From Methanobacteriaceae archaeon (GTDB lineage: Archaea; Methanobacteriota; Methanobacteria; Methanobacteriales; Methanobacteriaceae), in NCBI GenBank assembly GCA_030016715.1, contig JASEJD010000003.1, positions 124,001 through 188,000 of the forward strand: a stretch of 64,000 nucleotides of DNA. The letters run 5' to 3'. A program made the translations under genes and the position numbers. Under the pieces are notes generated by a model that worked only from the letters and a program-made list of their open reading frames with translations, had not been told where the DNA came from and searched no databases. Below are positions 19,692-29,099 of this stretch, piece by piece; positions within the stretch are counted from its first letter, which is position 1, and each line of letters begins with the position of its first letter.

Positions 19692-20321
19692 ATGGATTTG
19701 AATAAAAAAGTTGTAGTACCAATAATTATCATAGTAGCGGTATTCCTGGTGGGAGTGGGCATTGTCTTCTCTGGTGTGGCCGATGATATGATCTTTGATA
19801 TGATACCATATAATTACACCTCTTTTATTGATATACCCAACAATACAGCTGGTGGTGGATCTCTGGGTGGTTATTATAACATCCAGGGAAAAGGCCGTGA
19901 TTTTACCTTTCAAGTAAAAATACCAGGGGCCCAGGCAGCTTATGCTAACCGGGGAGATACAGAATTTTTAGCTTACACTGAAGAAGGACTAAATGGAACT
20001 GGTAAAATAGAGAGTATTGATATAAATATTAACACTTTAAATTCTTTAATTGCTGGAGATTTGAAGGGTGTTATCTTTGAAACTCCTATGAAGGGAGTTT
20101 TAGATTATAGCTGTGCGGGTTGGACTGGTGATGGGACTTTTAATAATAATGGAACTGATTTTACTGGGACTTTTGTGATTAATGGAATGCATACTTATTG
20201 GGAAGGTAACTTTACATTGGAAAATGATAATGGCAGGATTTTGATGCCCTCAGAATACATTTTATATCCTCAAGGACACCCGGAACAGGCGAAAAAAGTA
20301 AATATGATATTTAAATTATAA
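19692..20321 (+). CDS. membrane-anchored exported protein, unknown function
   Basis: 209 residues. Residues 6-28 form one strong hydrophobic segment after a Lys pair, a signal anchor. The rest is hydrophilic, Asn/Gly/Thr-rich, with several possible N-glycosylation sites (NYT, NNT, NGT, NFT), so it should face outward. GAGGT lies just upstream of ATG 19692. I do not recognise the family. It sits at the border between the conserved flank and the AT-rich glycan island. Confidence 0.6.
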   Translation: MDLNKKVVVPIIIIVAVFLVGVGIVFSGVADDMIFDMIPYNYTSFIDIPNNTAGGGSLGGYYNIQGKGRDFTFQVKIPGAQAAYANRGDTEFLAYTEEGLNGTGKIESIDININTLNSLIAGDLKGVIFETPMKGVLDYSCAGWTGDGTFNNNGTDFTGTFVINGMHTYWEGNFTLENDNGRILMPSEYILYPQGHPEQAKKVNMIFKL

Positions 20322-20350
20322 TACAATTTATTTTTATTTTAGGGATTTTT

Positions 20351-21523
20351 ATGGTTCGAGTTAAAAACAATGATTTTGAATTAAGTAGAGAAGACCAACT
20401 ATTGTTATGCTGCGCCAGAACGAAGATTGATGATAATATTCGTGTTAGAATAATGTCATTGACGAATCATAATTTGAATTGGGATCATATAATACAAATG
20501 GCTACAATACATAGGTTATTACCATTATTATATATTAATATTAATTCTATTTGTCCAGAAAAAGTACCAAAGGATTTATTATCTAAATTGAAGTTAAACC
20601 TTCAAGAAAATGCACGTAAAAACCTTCTTTTAACCGGGGAATTAATTAAATTAATCAAATTATTTAGAGATAATAAAATTACGGCTGTAACATACAAAGG
20701 ACCCTTACTTGCAAGTACAGTATATGGAAACATCGCTTACCGTAACTTTGGAGATATTGATATATTAACAGATAAAAAAAGCGCATTAAAAGCTAAAAAA
20801 ATCATGGTTGAAAATGGTTATGAACTTTACAACCCTGCAAAACTATCTGATAACAATTATATGAAATTAGAATCAGAGTATGTTTTTTTTAAAAATGGAA
20901 TAAATGTTGAAATCAATTGGAGTTATCAAGGCAATTTCTTCTATTTACACAATAACTCTGATCTATTATTGGATGAATTCATAATAGAAAATATAGACGG
21001 ATTCAAGTTTAATTCTTTAACTACAGTAAATCAATTATTAATGTTATGTATCCATATCTCAAAACATAACTGGAGCCGACTATCGTGGCTATGTGACATT
21101 TCTGAGTTAATACAAAAAGAAGAAATAAATTGGGATGATACATTCAAAAAGGCAGAAAAATTACGAATTAAAAAAATCTTGTTAATAAATCTCTATTTAT
21201 CATATCAGTTATTAGGTTTAAATCTACCTAACAAAATTAAAAATCTGATTAATTCTAATACTTCAGTTAAAGACATTTCTATTCAGATTAAAAATAAGAT
21301 TTTTTTGGAAGAGAATATATCATGGAATTTATTAGAAAAATTAGTTCTGGATGTTAAAAAGAGGGATAATTTATTATATGGATTAATGGATAGCTTTAAT
21401 GGTTTAACCAGACCAACAACTAAGGATGTTTTAGATATAAAGCTTCCTGAAAAGTTATTCTTTTTTTATAATTACTTAAGGCCTTTTTTACTAGTTAAAA
21501 GATACGGTACTGGGCAAATATAG
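20351..21523 (+). CDS. NTP_transf_5 (PF14907-like) nucleotidyltransferase
   Basis: 390 residues. YKGPLLASTVYGNIAYRNFGDIDIL near residue 115 is the characteristic motif of the uncharacterised nucleotidyltransferase family PF14907 (fold of DNA polymerase beta, with the D-x-D of DIDIL). INWSYQG and HISKHNW further on also fit the family. Members occur in polysaccharide clusters and in lasso-peptide clusters of Firmicutes together with an HPr-kinase-like protein. Here it opens the glycan island but is 37 kb from the lasso-like genes, so a role in surface glycan modification is the simpler reading. It is AT-rich, like the rest of the island. Confidence 0.75.
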   Translation: MVRVKNNDFELSREDQLLLCCARTKIDDNIRVRIMSLTNHNLNWDHIIQMATIHRLLPLLYININSICPEKVPKDLLSKLKLNLQENARKNLLLTGELIKLIKLFRDNKITAVTYKGPLLASTVYGNIAYRNFGDIDILTDKKSALKAKKIMVENGYELYNPAKLSDNNYMKLESEYVFFKNGINVEINWSYQGNFFYLHNNSDLLLDEFIIENIDGFKFNSLTTVNQLLMLCIHISKHNWSRLSWLCDISELIQKEEINWDDTFKKAEKLRIKKILLINLYLSYQLLGLNLPNKIKNLINSNTSVKDISIQIKNKIFLEENISWNLLEKLVLDVKKRDNLLYGLMDSFNGLTRPTTKDVLDIKLPEKLFFFYNYLRPFLLVKRYGTGQI

Positions 21524-21609
21524 CACTAAATATTTTATATTTAACCTATACATTTATAGTTAAAAATTTACATAATATTAATATAGATTTTTATTGGGAG
21601 GAATTTTAT

Positions 21610-22653
21610 ATTCCAGAAAAAACTAGCGTAGTCATTGTTACCTATAATCACGAAGATTTTATCAAAAAATGTTTAGATTCACTCTTATCTACACCAGTTG
21701 AAATAGTTGTAGTGGATAACGGTTCAAAAGATGGAACAACCACCATAATAGAGAATGATTATCCTGATGTTAATCTCATAAGAAGTCCTGAAAATTTAGG
21801 TTACGGTGGTGGGGTTAATCTGGGGGTAGAACATGCAAGTAATGAATATTTAATAATTTTAAATCCGGACACAATTGTTGGAAAAAAGGCAATAGATAAC
21901 TTACTTCAACCAATAAGGAACAATAAAAATTTAGTCACCATCCCTAAAGTTTTGCTCTATGACGGATCTGAGATAAATACTTGTGGAAACCATGAACATT
22001 TCACCGGCCTTACTTTCACCCGTTATTTAGGTCACCCTGCTGATCACCACAATGATAAAGAGTTTGTAGATGGTCTTTCAGGGGTCTGTTTTGCTATTAA
22101 AAAATCTGATTTCCAGAAAATCGGAGGTTTTGATGAAAACTTTTTCATATACATGGAAGATTCTGAATTATCCTGGAGAATTTTGGCAAACAATATGAAT
22201 ATACTATATATTCCCGATTCTGTAATATATCACGATTATGAATTAGAAGTAACCCCAGAAAAGATATATCACCTTGAAATTGGTCGATATCTTATTATCA
22301 GAAAATATTTTACAAAAAAGAAATTGATTGCATTTTTGCCTTCATTTATTATGTCTGAAGTTTTAACTCTGGGTTATTCAGCATTACAAGGTAAGAAAGG
22401 ACTTGAATATAAATTTAAAGCTTTAAGTGATAGCCGGAAGAAAAATATTGATAAAGTGAAATACAATACTGTTGATCTTATATTCAGTCTTGATTGGAAA
22501 ATCCCTGATGAACAGTTAAGCTATAATATTCTAGATCATACATTGAGACAATTTGCCAACTTAGTAAACTATTTAAATTACTGTTTTATATGTAAAATAG
22601 TTCTAATAAGAGATAAACCAGAGACAAGTAAAAATTTAAGTACGGGGAAGTGA
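21610..22653 (+). CDS. family 2 glycosyltransferase (rhamnosyltransferase-like), probable ATT start
   Basis: 347 residues if started at ATT 21610: PEKTSVVIVTYNHEDFI, then VVVDNGSKDGT, LILNPDTI, GFDENFFIYMEDSELSWRI near residue 180, all standard GT2 signatures. The first GTG is at 21712, which would remove the nucleotide-binding first strand, so the start must be earlier. GGGAGG at 21596-21601 sits 8 bases before ATT 21610, and no ATG, GTG or TTG lies in frame in the region. The enzyme should add a sugar to a lipid-linked glycan at the membrane. It leads a tight run of glycosyltransferases. Confidence 0.8.
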   Translation: MPEKTSVVIVTYNHEDFIKKCLDSLLSTPVEIVVVDNGSKDGTTTIIENDYPDVNLIRSPENLGYGGGVNLGVEHASNEYLIILNPDTIVGKKAIDNLLQPIRNNKNLVTIPKVLLYDGSEINTCGNHEHFTGLTFTRYLGHPADHHNDKEFVDGLSGVCFAIKKSDFQKIGGFDENFFIYMEDSELSWRILANNMNILYIPDSVIYHDYELEVTPEKIYHLEIGRYLIIRKYFTKKKLIAFLPSFIMSEVLTLGYSALQGKKGLEYKFKALSDSRKKNIDKVKYNTVDLIFSLDWKIPDEQLSYNILDHTLRQFANLVNYLNYCFICKIVLIRDKPETSKNLSTGK

Positions 22654-22659
22654 AAATAA

Positions 22660-23103
22660 TTGAAAATAGCATTAGTATGTTCTCATGGAGGTCATTTAAC
22701 TGAAATTTTACATATCATGGAAGCATTTGAAGGACACGACATTTTTTTCATAACCTATGATAATTTTAGAACAAAAAGTTTAGATTACGATAAATATCTT
22801 TTAGAAAATATTGGAACCAGTCCAGTAAAGATGCTTAAAGCTTTTTATCAGATATTCAGGATATTATTGAAGGAAAAACCAGATACAATTGTTAGTACTG
22901 GTTCGGAAATTGCTATACCTGCCTTTTTTTTAGGTAAATTGTTTAGAATAAAAACTATTTTTATAGAGAGTTGGTGTCGGGTTAAAACCAGATCTGCTAC
23001 TGGTAAAATTGTTTATCCTTTTTCAAATATCTTTTTAGTGCAATGGCCTGAATTATTGGAAAAATATGGGAAAAAAGCTCAATATAAGGGTGCAGTCATA
23101 TGA
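22660..23103 (+). CDS. Alg14/PssD-like glycosyltransferase subunit
   Basis: 147 residues, beginning KIALVCSHGGHLTEIL, the N-terminal GT28-like half with the SxGGH motif, and containing VSTGSEIAIPAFFLGK. This is the membrane-associated acceptor-binding subunit of a two-component UDP-sugar transferase (Alg14 in eukaryotes, PssD/CpsF in bacteria). It starts at TTG 22660 and overlaps the next gene by 4 bases (ATGA), as expected for subunits made together. Confidence 0.85.
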   Translation: MKIALVCSHGGHLTEILHIMEAFEGHDIFFITYDNFRTKSLDYDKYLLENIGTSPVKMLKAFYQIFRILLKEKPDTIVSTGSEIAIPAFFLGKLFRIKTIFIESWCRVKTRSATGKIVYPFSNIFLVQWPELLEKYGKKAQYKGAVI

Positions 23104-23576
23104 TATTTGTAACTGTAGGGACACATAATCAAGGATTTGAAAGATTGATTAAAAAAATGGATGAGATTGCACCTAATTTAGATGATGAAGTTATTATGCA
23201 AATAGGATATACAGATTATAATCCTAAAAATGTTGAATGGTTTAAATTTTTAGAATATAATGATATAAATAACTTATATGATAAGGCAGACTTAATTGTT
23301 TCTCATGCGGGTGCTGGCACTCTCTTAGATTCTCTGAATTACCAAAAACCAATAATAGTTGTACCAAGACTAAAAAAATTCGGGGAAATCATAGACGATC
23401 AGCAATTAGAATTGGCAGAAGCTTTAGGAAAAAGAAATAGAGTAATATCAATTAATGATATTGCAGATTTAGAAAGGTGCATAAATCAAATTAATAATTT
23501 TGATTTGAAATCATTAAAAAGGGATAGAAATCTTAAATCTTTTTTAAGTGATAGCTTAAGAGGTAATTCTAAATGA
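23100..23576 (+). CDS. Alg13/PssE-like glycosyltransferase catalytic subunit
   Basis: 158 residues: IFVTVGTHNQGFERLI at the start and SHAGAGTLLDSLNYQKPIIV in the middle, the GT28 C-terminal domain with the UDP-sugar-binding GAGT loop. It works with the preceding subunit. It overlaps the next gene by 4 bases, so translation is coupled through three genes. Confidence 0.85.
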   Translation: MIFVTVGTHNQGFERLIKKMDEIAPNLDDEVIMQIGYTDYNPKNVEWFKFLEYNDINNLYDKADLIVSHAGAGTLLDSLNYQKPIIVVPRLKKFGEIIDDQQLELAEALGKRNRVISINDIADLERCINQINNFDLKSLKRDRNLKSFLSDSLRGNSK

Positions 23577-24676
23577 GAATTGCAATGATTATTTCTACAC
23601 CTTTCCCTCCAGAGGAAGGTATAGGTCATTATACTTATAACTTATCAAAAAATTTAATTGATAGAGGTCATGAAATAACGGTTCTTACTCGTGGAGATCT
23701 ATCAAGAACAAAAAATTTTGTATATAAAAATATAGATGTGTTCAAACCAACATTTTTACCTTTATATCCTTTTCATGTTCAGCTTCATGGTTATTTTTTA
23801 AATAAATTTTTCAAAAGTATTAGTAATGATTTTGATCTTGTTCATATTCATTCTCCTTTAGCTCCAATTATAAATTCGAATATTCCAGTTATAGGCACAA
23901 TACATACTTCATTAATAGAAGATATAAAACATTTTCAAGTTAATAATCTAAGAACTATGGCTATAAAATTGACTACATTTACTTCAGGAAGATTTTTAAC
24001 TCAAAAATTGATAAATAAATCAAATATCTTAACAACAGTCTCTTCTTCTGTAGCTGAAGAGCTTTTTAATTATTATAACAATGTCAATCCGTTAGTTATT
24101 GGTAATGGGGTAGACGAAAATGTTTTTTTCCCTATTAATAATAAAAGTGATGATTATTTATTATATGTTGGTCGATTGGATTATAGAAAAGGAATTTTTG
24201 ATTTGATTGAGGCATCAAAATTGTTAGATGATAATTTAAAAATTTATATTGCCGGGTCTGGAGATTTAAGTGTTAAATTGAGTAAATTAATAAAAAATAA
24301 GAATAAAAACATTAACTTACTGGGACACGTTGAAGGTGATTCTTTAATTAAACTGTATCAAAATGCTAAAATGTTAATATTTCCTTCACATTATGAAGGT
24401 TTACCAACTGTTTTATTAGAATCAATGGCTTGTGGTCTACCTGTAATAACTAGTAACATACCTGCTCATAAAGATTTGATTAAAGATAACCAAAATGGCT
24501 TGTTAACTGAAAAAGGTAATCCGAAGGATATTGCAAAAAAAATAAACATTTTAATTAACGATAATGATTTAAGAGAAAAATTAGGAAAAAATGCAAGACA
24601 AACTATTGAAAAAAAATTCACTTGGAATATAATAGGCAAAAAATATGAAGAAATATATAAAGAAATAGTGAGTTAA
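23573..24676 (+). CDS. family 4 glycosyltransferase
   Basis: 367 residues. The N-terminal half has PPEEGIGHYTYNLSKNL, the GT4 donor/acceptor loop. The C-terminal half has YVGRLDYRKGIFDLIEA, then PSHYEGLPTVLLESMACGLPVI with the ExxxxxxxE nucleotide-sugar motif. It is the third gene of the overlapping run and its acceptor is presumably the growing surface glycan. It is strongly AT-rich. Confidence 0.85.
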   Translation: MRIAMIISTPFPPEEGIGHYTYNLSKNLIDRGHEITVLTRGDLSRTKNFVYKNIDVFKPTFLPLYPFHVQLHGYFLNKFFKSISNDFDLVHIHSPLAPIINSNIPVIGTIHTSLIEDIKHFQVNNLRTMAIKLTTFTSGRFLTQKLINKSNILTTVSSSVAEELFNYYNNVNPLVIGNGVDENVFFPINNKSDDYLLYVGRLDYRKGIFDLIEASKLLDDNLKIYIAGSGDLSVKLSKLIKNKNKNINLLGHVEGDSLIKLYQNAKMLIFPSHYEGLPTVLLESMACGLPVITSNIPAHKDLIKDNQNGLLTEKGNPKDIAKKINILINDNDLREKLGKNARQTIEKKFTWNIIGKKYEEIYKEIVS

Positions 24677-24687
24677 CGGTGAACATC

Positions 24688-25860
24688 TTGAAAATTGCCA
24701 TAATCTGCCCCGACTTTCAGAAATCCAATATTAGGAAGATGCCTTGGAAATATATTTATGAAATTGCAAAATATTTAGGCAAAAAGCATGAAATAGTTAT
24801 TATAACTGATTCTAATAAGCAAGATATTGAAAAAATGAACATTAAATCGATAAAAAAGTTATTCTCACCTATGAAAGGTGAAACGGAAGAATTATTAGAT
24901 ATTTTATATCAGGAAAATCCAGATAAGTGTATTATGCTTTTGGGATTAACAAGTTTCTTGAGAAGAGAATTTAAAATTAATAAACCAGTAATTGGTATAT
25001 TTACTAGCCCGATATATTCAATTAAAGAATTAATAAAGAATATTGGAATGAAAGATTCTTTAAAATATAGGAAATATACTGCAATTCATTATTTAAATGC
25101 TTTAATTCCTAATTTATTTGTTAAAAAATGGACTAAAAAATTTGATAAAATAATTTTTTTAAGTAAATATACCCAAAAAAAAATGATATCTAAAGGTTTA
25201 TGCAAAAGTAATTCTGTTCTGATACCTGTAGGTATAGATAAATCATTTTTAAATTGGCCTGAAATTGAGAATGTTGAAAATGTACGAAAACGGATTAATC
25301 CTTATAATTTACCAATAGTTATGTATTTCACATCACCATTAACTATAAGAGGAACAGATATTTTAGTTAAAGCTTTCTCTAAGGTTAGGAAAGAAATACC
25401 CTCTAAATTAATTTTTCTTTCCAGAAGAGATTATGAAGAATTACATAAAGAAGAGATAATACTAAAAGAAATTGCAGCAAAAAAAGGAATTTCTAATTCA
25501 ATTGAAATAATTTCAAAGGATTTAACTCCTAAAGAAATTAAGGAATATATCTCTGCTTCTGATATTATATGTTTACCTTTCAAAATAGTTATTTCAGATA
25601 TACCAGTGAGTATATTGGAGGGCATGGCTCTAAATAAGCCTGTCATTTCAACTAATGTTGCGTGTGTAACAGAAATGTTAAATGGAAATGGTTTAATAGT
25701 AAATACAAATGATTCAGAGGATTTAGCTAACTCCATAATTGAATTAATTAATAATAAGAGTTTATTTAATAAAATTAGTTATCAAAGTCGAGAATATATG
25801 GAAAATTATCCCGACTGGACTTTTGTTGGAGAAAATATAAAAAAAATTCTAAAAGTTTAG
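24688..25860 (+). CDS. glycosyltransferase, GT4-like
   Basis: 390 residues from TTG 24688, which has GGTGA at 24677-24681 at good spacing; an earlier GTG at 24679 overlaps that site and is less likely. The C-terminal half shows TIRGTDILVKAFSKV and PVSILEGMALNKPVISTN, matching the GT4 donor domain (EGMA...KPVI). The N-terminal half starts KIAIICPDFQ. The enzyme is more diverged than its neighbour and its sugar is unknown. Confidence 0.75.
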   Translation: MKIAIICPDFQKSNIRKMPWKYIYEIAKYLGKKHEIVIITDSNKQDIEKMNIKSIKKLFSPMKGETEELLDILYQENPDKCIMLLGLTSFLRREFKINKPVIGIFTSPIYSIKELIKNIGMKDSLKYRKYTAIHYLNALIPNLFVKKWTKKFDKIIFLSKYTQKKMISKGLCKSNSVLIPVGIDKSFLNWPEIENVENVRKRINPYNLPIVMYFTSPLTIRGTDILVKAFSKVRKEIPSKLIFLSRRDYEELHKEEIILKEIAAKKGISNSIEIISKDLTPKEIKEYISASDIICLPFKIVISDIPVSILEGMALNKPVISTNVACVTEMLNGNGLIVNTNDSEDLANSIIELINNKSLFNKISYQSREYMENYPDWTFVGENIKKILKV

Positions 25861-25867
25861 TGAAAAC

Positions 25868-26463
25868 ATGTTTGATATATTAATTGAAGATTTAGATAAT
25901 TATTCTTATAGATTAGGTCTTAATAGGTGGACGGCACCGTTTATGATACTTATATACCCAGTTACATGGCCTATTGTGATTTATAGGTTTGGTAATTGGA
26001 TATTTAATAATTTTCATGTTCCCCTCCTTAGAATAATTCTATTTATTATTTATTATTTCTTCAAAAGAATCACTGAGATTTTAACAGGCATAGAAATTGC
26101 TCATAATGCTCGAATTGGGCGTGGTTTATTCATTGGCCACCTTGGCGGAATTATCATAGGAAATAATTCCATGATAGGTAATTACTCTTCTTTTCATGAA
26201 GGTGTTACTGTGGGTGGATCAGGACGAGGAAATAAGCATGGATCTCCAATTATTGGAGATTTAAATTATTTTGGTGCTGGTGCTAAAGTTATTGGGAAAA
26301 TAAAAATAGGTGATAACGTAATATTGGTGCAAATGCTGTTGTTGTAAAAGATATTCCTGATAATTCTGTTATAGCTGGAATACCCGCAAGAATTTTAAAT
26401 TATAATGGAAGTATAGATTATATTCACTTTAGGAATAAAAAGGATTATTTAAATGAAAAATAA
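25868..26463 (+). pseudogene. serine-acetyltransferase-like (hexapeptide) enzyme with one frameshift
   Basis: The first frame (159 codons) has the amphipathic N-terminus and left-handed beta-helix repeats of CysE-like acyltransferases: NARIGRGLFIGHLGGIIIGNN, then GKIKIGDNV. The frame fails at about 26322; one added base gives IGANAVVVKDIPDNSVIAGIPAR, the standard end of the family, and continues to TAA 26461-26463. The restored end overlaps the next gene's ATG 26453. In this cluster it would O-acetylate a sugar. It could be a recent mutation or a sequencing error in an A/T-rich site. Confidence 0.75.
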
Positions 26464-27097
26464 TTTAATATGTATATCTGGACCTGATGGAACCGGAAAA
26501 ACAACACAGGTTAATCTTTTAATAAAAAATTTAAAAGAATTTGGTATAAATTATGAATACAGGTGGCTTCGTTTCCAACATTTCTTTTCTTTACCTTTAC
26601 TAGCTTTTGCTCGTTTAATAGGTTTAAGTGAAGTAGAAAAACTTGAAAATGGTGATAAAATAGGCTATCACTTTTTTTACAAATCTAAAATAGTTTCTAA
26701 TATATATATATTATTAATATATTTAGATACTCTTTTTTCTACTATTTTCAAAGTTTATATCCCTATCTATATTTATAGGTCTCATATTGCATGTGACCGA
26801 TTTGTTTATGATACTTTAATAGATATTATGATTTCAACTCGTGAATATAATTTGCATAAATCAATCATTGGGAAATTGTTTATATGTCTAATACCTAAGA
26901 ATAGTTATATTTTAATTTTAATTACTGATGAAAATACTTTAAAATCGAGAAGAAGAGATATTAGGCATGATAAAAATATTAATTTAAAAATTAAATTATA
27001 TAAAGAGATTGCTAAAAAATACCAGATAACTGTTTTCGATGCCAATTTGGCAGTAAATGATATAAATAATCAAATTTTGAGGATATTAAATGAATGA
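26453..27097 (+). CDS. thymidylate-kinase-like P-loop protein
   Basis: 214 residues. Walker A GPDGTGKTT lies at residue 9 and CDRFVYDTLIDIM near 118 corresponds to the DRxxYD motif of dTMP kinase. The C-terminal RRRDIRHD is a lid-like Arg-rich stretch. A hydrophobic region near residues 85-110 is unusual for a housekeeping Tmk. Such Tmk-like proteins occur in polysaccharide clusters, where the substrate may differ. It overlaps the next gene by 8 bases. Confidence 0.75.
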   Translation: MKNNLICISGPDGTGKTTQVNLLIKNLKEFGINYEYRWLRFQHFFSLPLLAFARLIGLSEVEKLENGDKIGYHFFYKSKIVSNIYILLIYLDTLFSTIFKVYIPIYIYRSHIACDRFVYDTLIDIMISTREYNLHKSIIGKLFICLIPKNSYILILITDENTLKSRRRDIRHDKNINLKIKLYKEIAKKYQITVFDANLAVNDINNQILRILNE

Positions 27098-27692
27098 ACT
27101 TTATAAAAAAATTCTGGATTTAAATTACTTGCCACGTTTTTTAAGTATTACAATAATCTTAGGTATTAATTGGACATTTCAGAGTTTATTATATATGGAT
27201 AAAACAGAAAAATTATTTAAACTGTTAATTGATTTAATCGGCTTTCTAATAATATTCATGGTATTAAATCAGTTAGTATTATTATATATTGCATTTATTC
27301 TTTCAATAATAATAGTACATACACTTAACTGGATTTTCAATGGGCACATTTTTGCTCTCCTTAAAACCTTTGGAATAATTAAAACTGATTATGGGACTTT
27401 TATTGAATACATTGATTATTTAAAGGAAAAAAGCTCAAAAGAAAATAGTATAAGTTTAGTAGTTGCATATGGTAGCTTATCAAGAGAAAAAATAAAAGAA
27501 ACATCTGATTTAGATATAAGAATCATTCGTAAAAAAGGGTTTATTTGTGGAGTAAGAGCATGTATATTTACTATGTTTGAAAGAACTAATTCATTTATAA
27601 ATAGATTTCCTTTGGATATATATGTAGGAGATAGCTTTGAATTTCTAAAAAAAGCCGATGAAAAACCTATAATTATTTTTAAAAATGTTTAA
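27090..27692 (+). CDS. membrane-tethered nucleotidyltransferase
   Basis: 200 residues. Residues about 15-85 contain two or three hydrophobic spans. The C-terminal part has VAYGSLSREKIKETSDLDIRII, the GSxxR...SDLD catalytic motif of the polymerase-beta nucleotidyltransferases, and FPLDIYVGD, which supplies the third Asp. No HEPN partner follows. A nucleotidyltransferase domain behind membrane helices suggests it modifies a membrane-linked substrate, perhaps in the glycan pathway; that is inference. Confidence 0.65.
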   Translation: MNELYKKILDLNYLPRFLSITIILGINWTFQSLLYMDKTEKLFKLLIDLIGFLIIFMVLNQLVLLYIAFILSIIIVHTLNWIFNGHIFALLKTFGIIKTDYGTFIEYIDYLKEKSSKENSISLVVAYGSLSREKIKETSDLDIRIIRKKGFICGVRACIFTMFERTNSFINRFPLDIYVGDSFEFLKKADEKPIIIFKNV

Positions 27693-27995
27693 AAATTATA
27701 TTAAAACAAACTGAGAAATAAACTTCAATTTTGATGATGTTCTATTTCTTTTTATAAAACGGTTTCTATTCATTTAATAGTAGCTTTGAATTTGTTTTCT
27801 AATAGTTAAGTAAATAACAATAAACCATTAATAAAGGGTTTAGATAATTCATATTGTCATCTTTAAGTTATGAACTTTATTTGATTGTAAATAAAAAATT
27901 AATCAGTTTAGAAAAGAATTTGATAAAAACAGTACATTTTTAAATAATAAAATTAAAAATGTTTATAATGATGGATTAACATCCATTTATGTAAG
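27693..27995. other. AT-rich convergent intergenic region
   Basis: About 300 bases between convergent genes; nothing beyond T-rich stretches that may serve as terminators. Confidence 0.5.
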
Positions 27996-29003
27996 TTAAT
28001 AATAAAAACCTTTAGAAAAACCACTAAAAACAGATTTAATGACCTCTTTCTTTTTATTATGTTTTTTTAAACCTATTACAATTAAAATTGGCAACTTTAT
28101 AAAAATTAAAAAAATTAAAAAACTCAAAAATTGAATAGGATGATTAGAATATTTTCTCCAGAAAATAATACTATTTCTAATAGAATATTTAATTCTTAAA
28201 GGATTTGAAGCTTTCCCTATAGAAACTGATCCTTTATGCCATATCTTTGATTTTGGAACATAACCACATTTTATTCCATTTATTATAGCTTTAGTAGAAT
28301 AATCAATGTCTTCCCATAACATGAAGTAATCTTCAGGTAATAATCCAATTTTTTCAATAGTAGATCTTTTAATTAACATTGATGCTCCACAGATTGTGTC
28401 GGTTTCTACCAAAGTTGAATTATAATCATTTTTTCGTTTTTTTATCATGCCAGTATACCATTTAATTTTATCACTAGAATATTGAATTTTTTCTGCATCA
28501 TAATATTCATAAATTAAAGGACTAAATAACCCAAAATCATTGTTAATTTCTGCAAATTTAATTAAAATATTTAAAAAATTTTTATCTACTATTGTATCAT
28601 TATTTAGTAAAAGAACATAATCCGATTCTAATTTATATATTGAATATAAAATTCCTATATTATTACCTTTAGCAAAACCATAATTTTGATCGTTTTGAAT
28701 GATAAACAATTTAGGATTTGAACTATTTTTTATTTTTTCGTATTTAAAAGACATTTCACTCTCTGAAATTTTAATTATATTAATAGGTTTATTTGAATTA
28801 TTAAACTTGATAAAATCCGATGCTACTTTAATTTCTCCTTTACAATAACTGTTGATTTTTTCTATAGAATCATTTTCAGAATTATTATCTACCACAATAA
28901 CATGATAATTAGGATAATTAATTTGATATACTGATTCAAGACACTCAACTGTGTCTTTCCATCCATTCCAATTTAAAATGATTATGGTAACTTTAGGTTT
29001 CAT
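27996..29003 (-). CDS. family 2 glycosyltransferase
   Basis: 335 residues. VTIIILNWNGWKDTVECLESV at the start, VVDNNSENDS, YVLLLNNDTIVD near residue 130, and LLPEDYFMLWEDIDYSTKA near 225 are the usual rhamnosyltransferase-like GT2 motifs. Residues about 295-315 are hydrophobic and may attach it to the membrane. It is transcribed opposite to most of the island. Confidence 0.85.
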   Translation of the reverse strand: MKPKVTIIILNWNGWKDTVECLESVYQINYPNYHVIVVDNNSENDSIEKINSYCKGEIKVASDFIKFNNSNKPINIIKISESEMSFKYEKIKNSSNPKLFIIQNDQNYGFAKGNNIGILYSIYKLESDYVLLLNNDTIVDKNFLNILIKFAEINNDFGLFSPLIYEYYDAEKIQYSSDKIKWYTGMIKKRKNDYNSTLVETDTICGASMLIKRSTIEKIGLLPEDYFMLWEDIDYSTKAIINGIKCGYVPKSKIWHKGSVSIGKASNPLRIKYSIRNSIIFWRKYSNHPIQFLSFLIFLIFIKLPILIVIGLKKHNKKKEVIKSVFSGFSKGFYY

Positions 29004-29099
29004 ATTTATAGATTATTTTTAATCAAATAAATTTATATGGATAAAAAAATTAGTATATAGTTATCTAATTACATTTTTTATTAAGAAAACAGTGATAAA

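Noticed and set aside
20351-21523. NTP_transf_5 gene as part of the lasso-like cluster
   Set aside because: The family does occur in lasso clusters, but it is 37 kb away and sits at the head of the glycan genes, so the link is too weak to claim.
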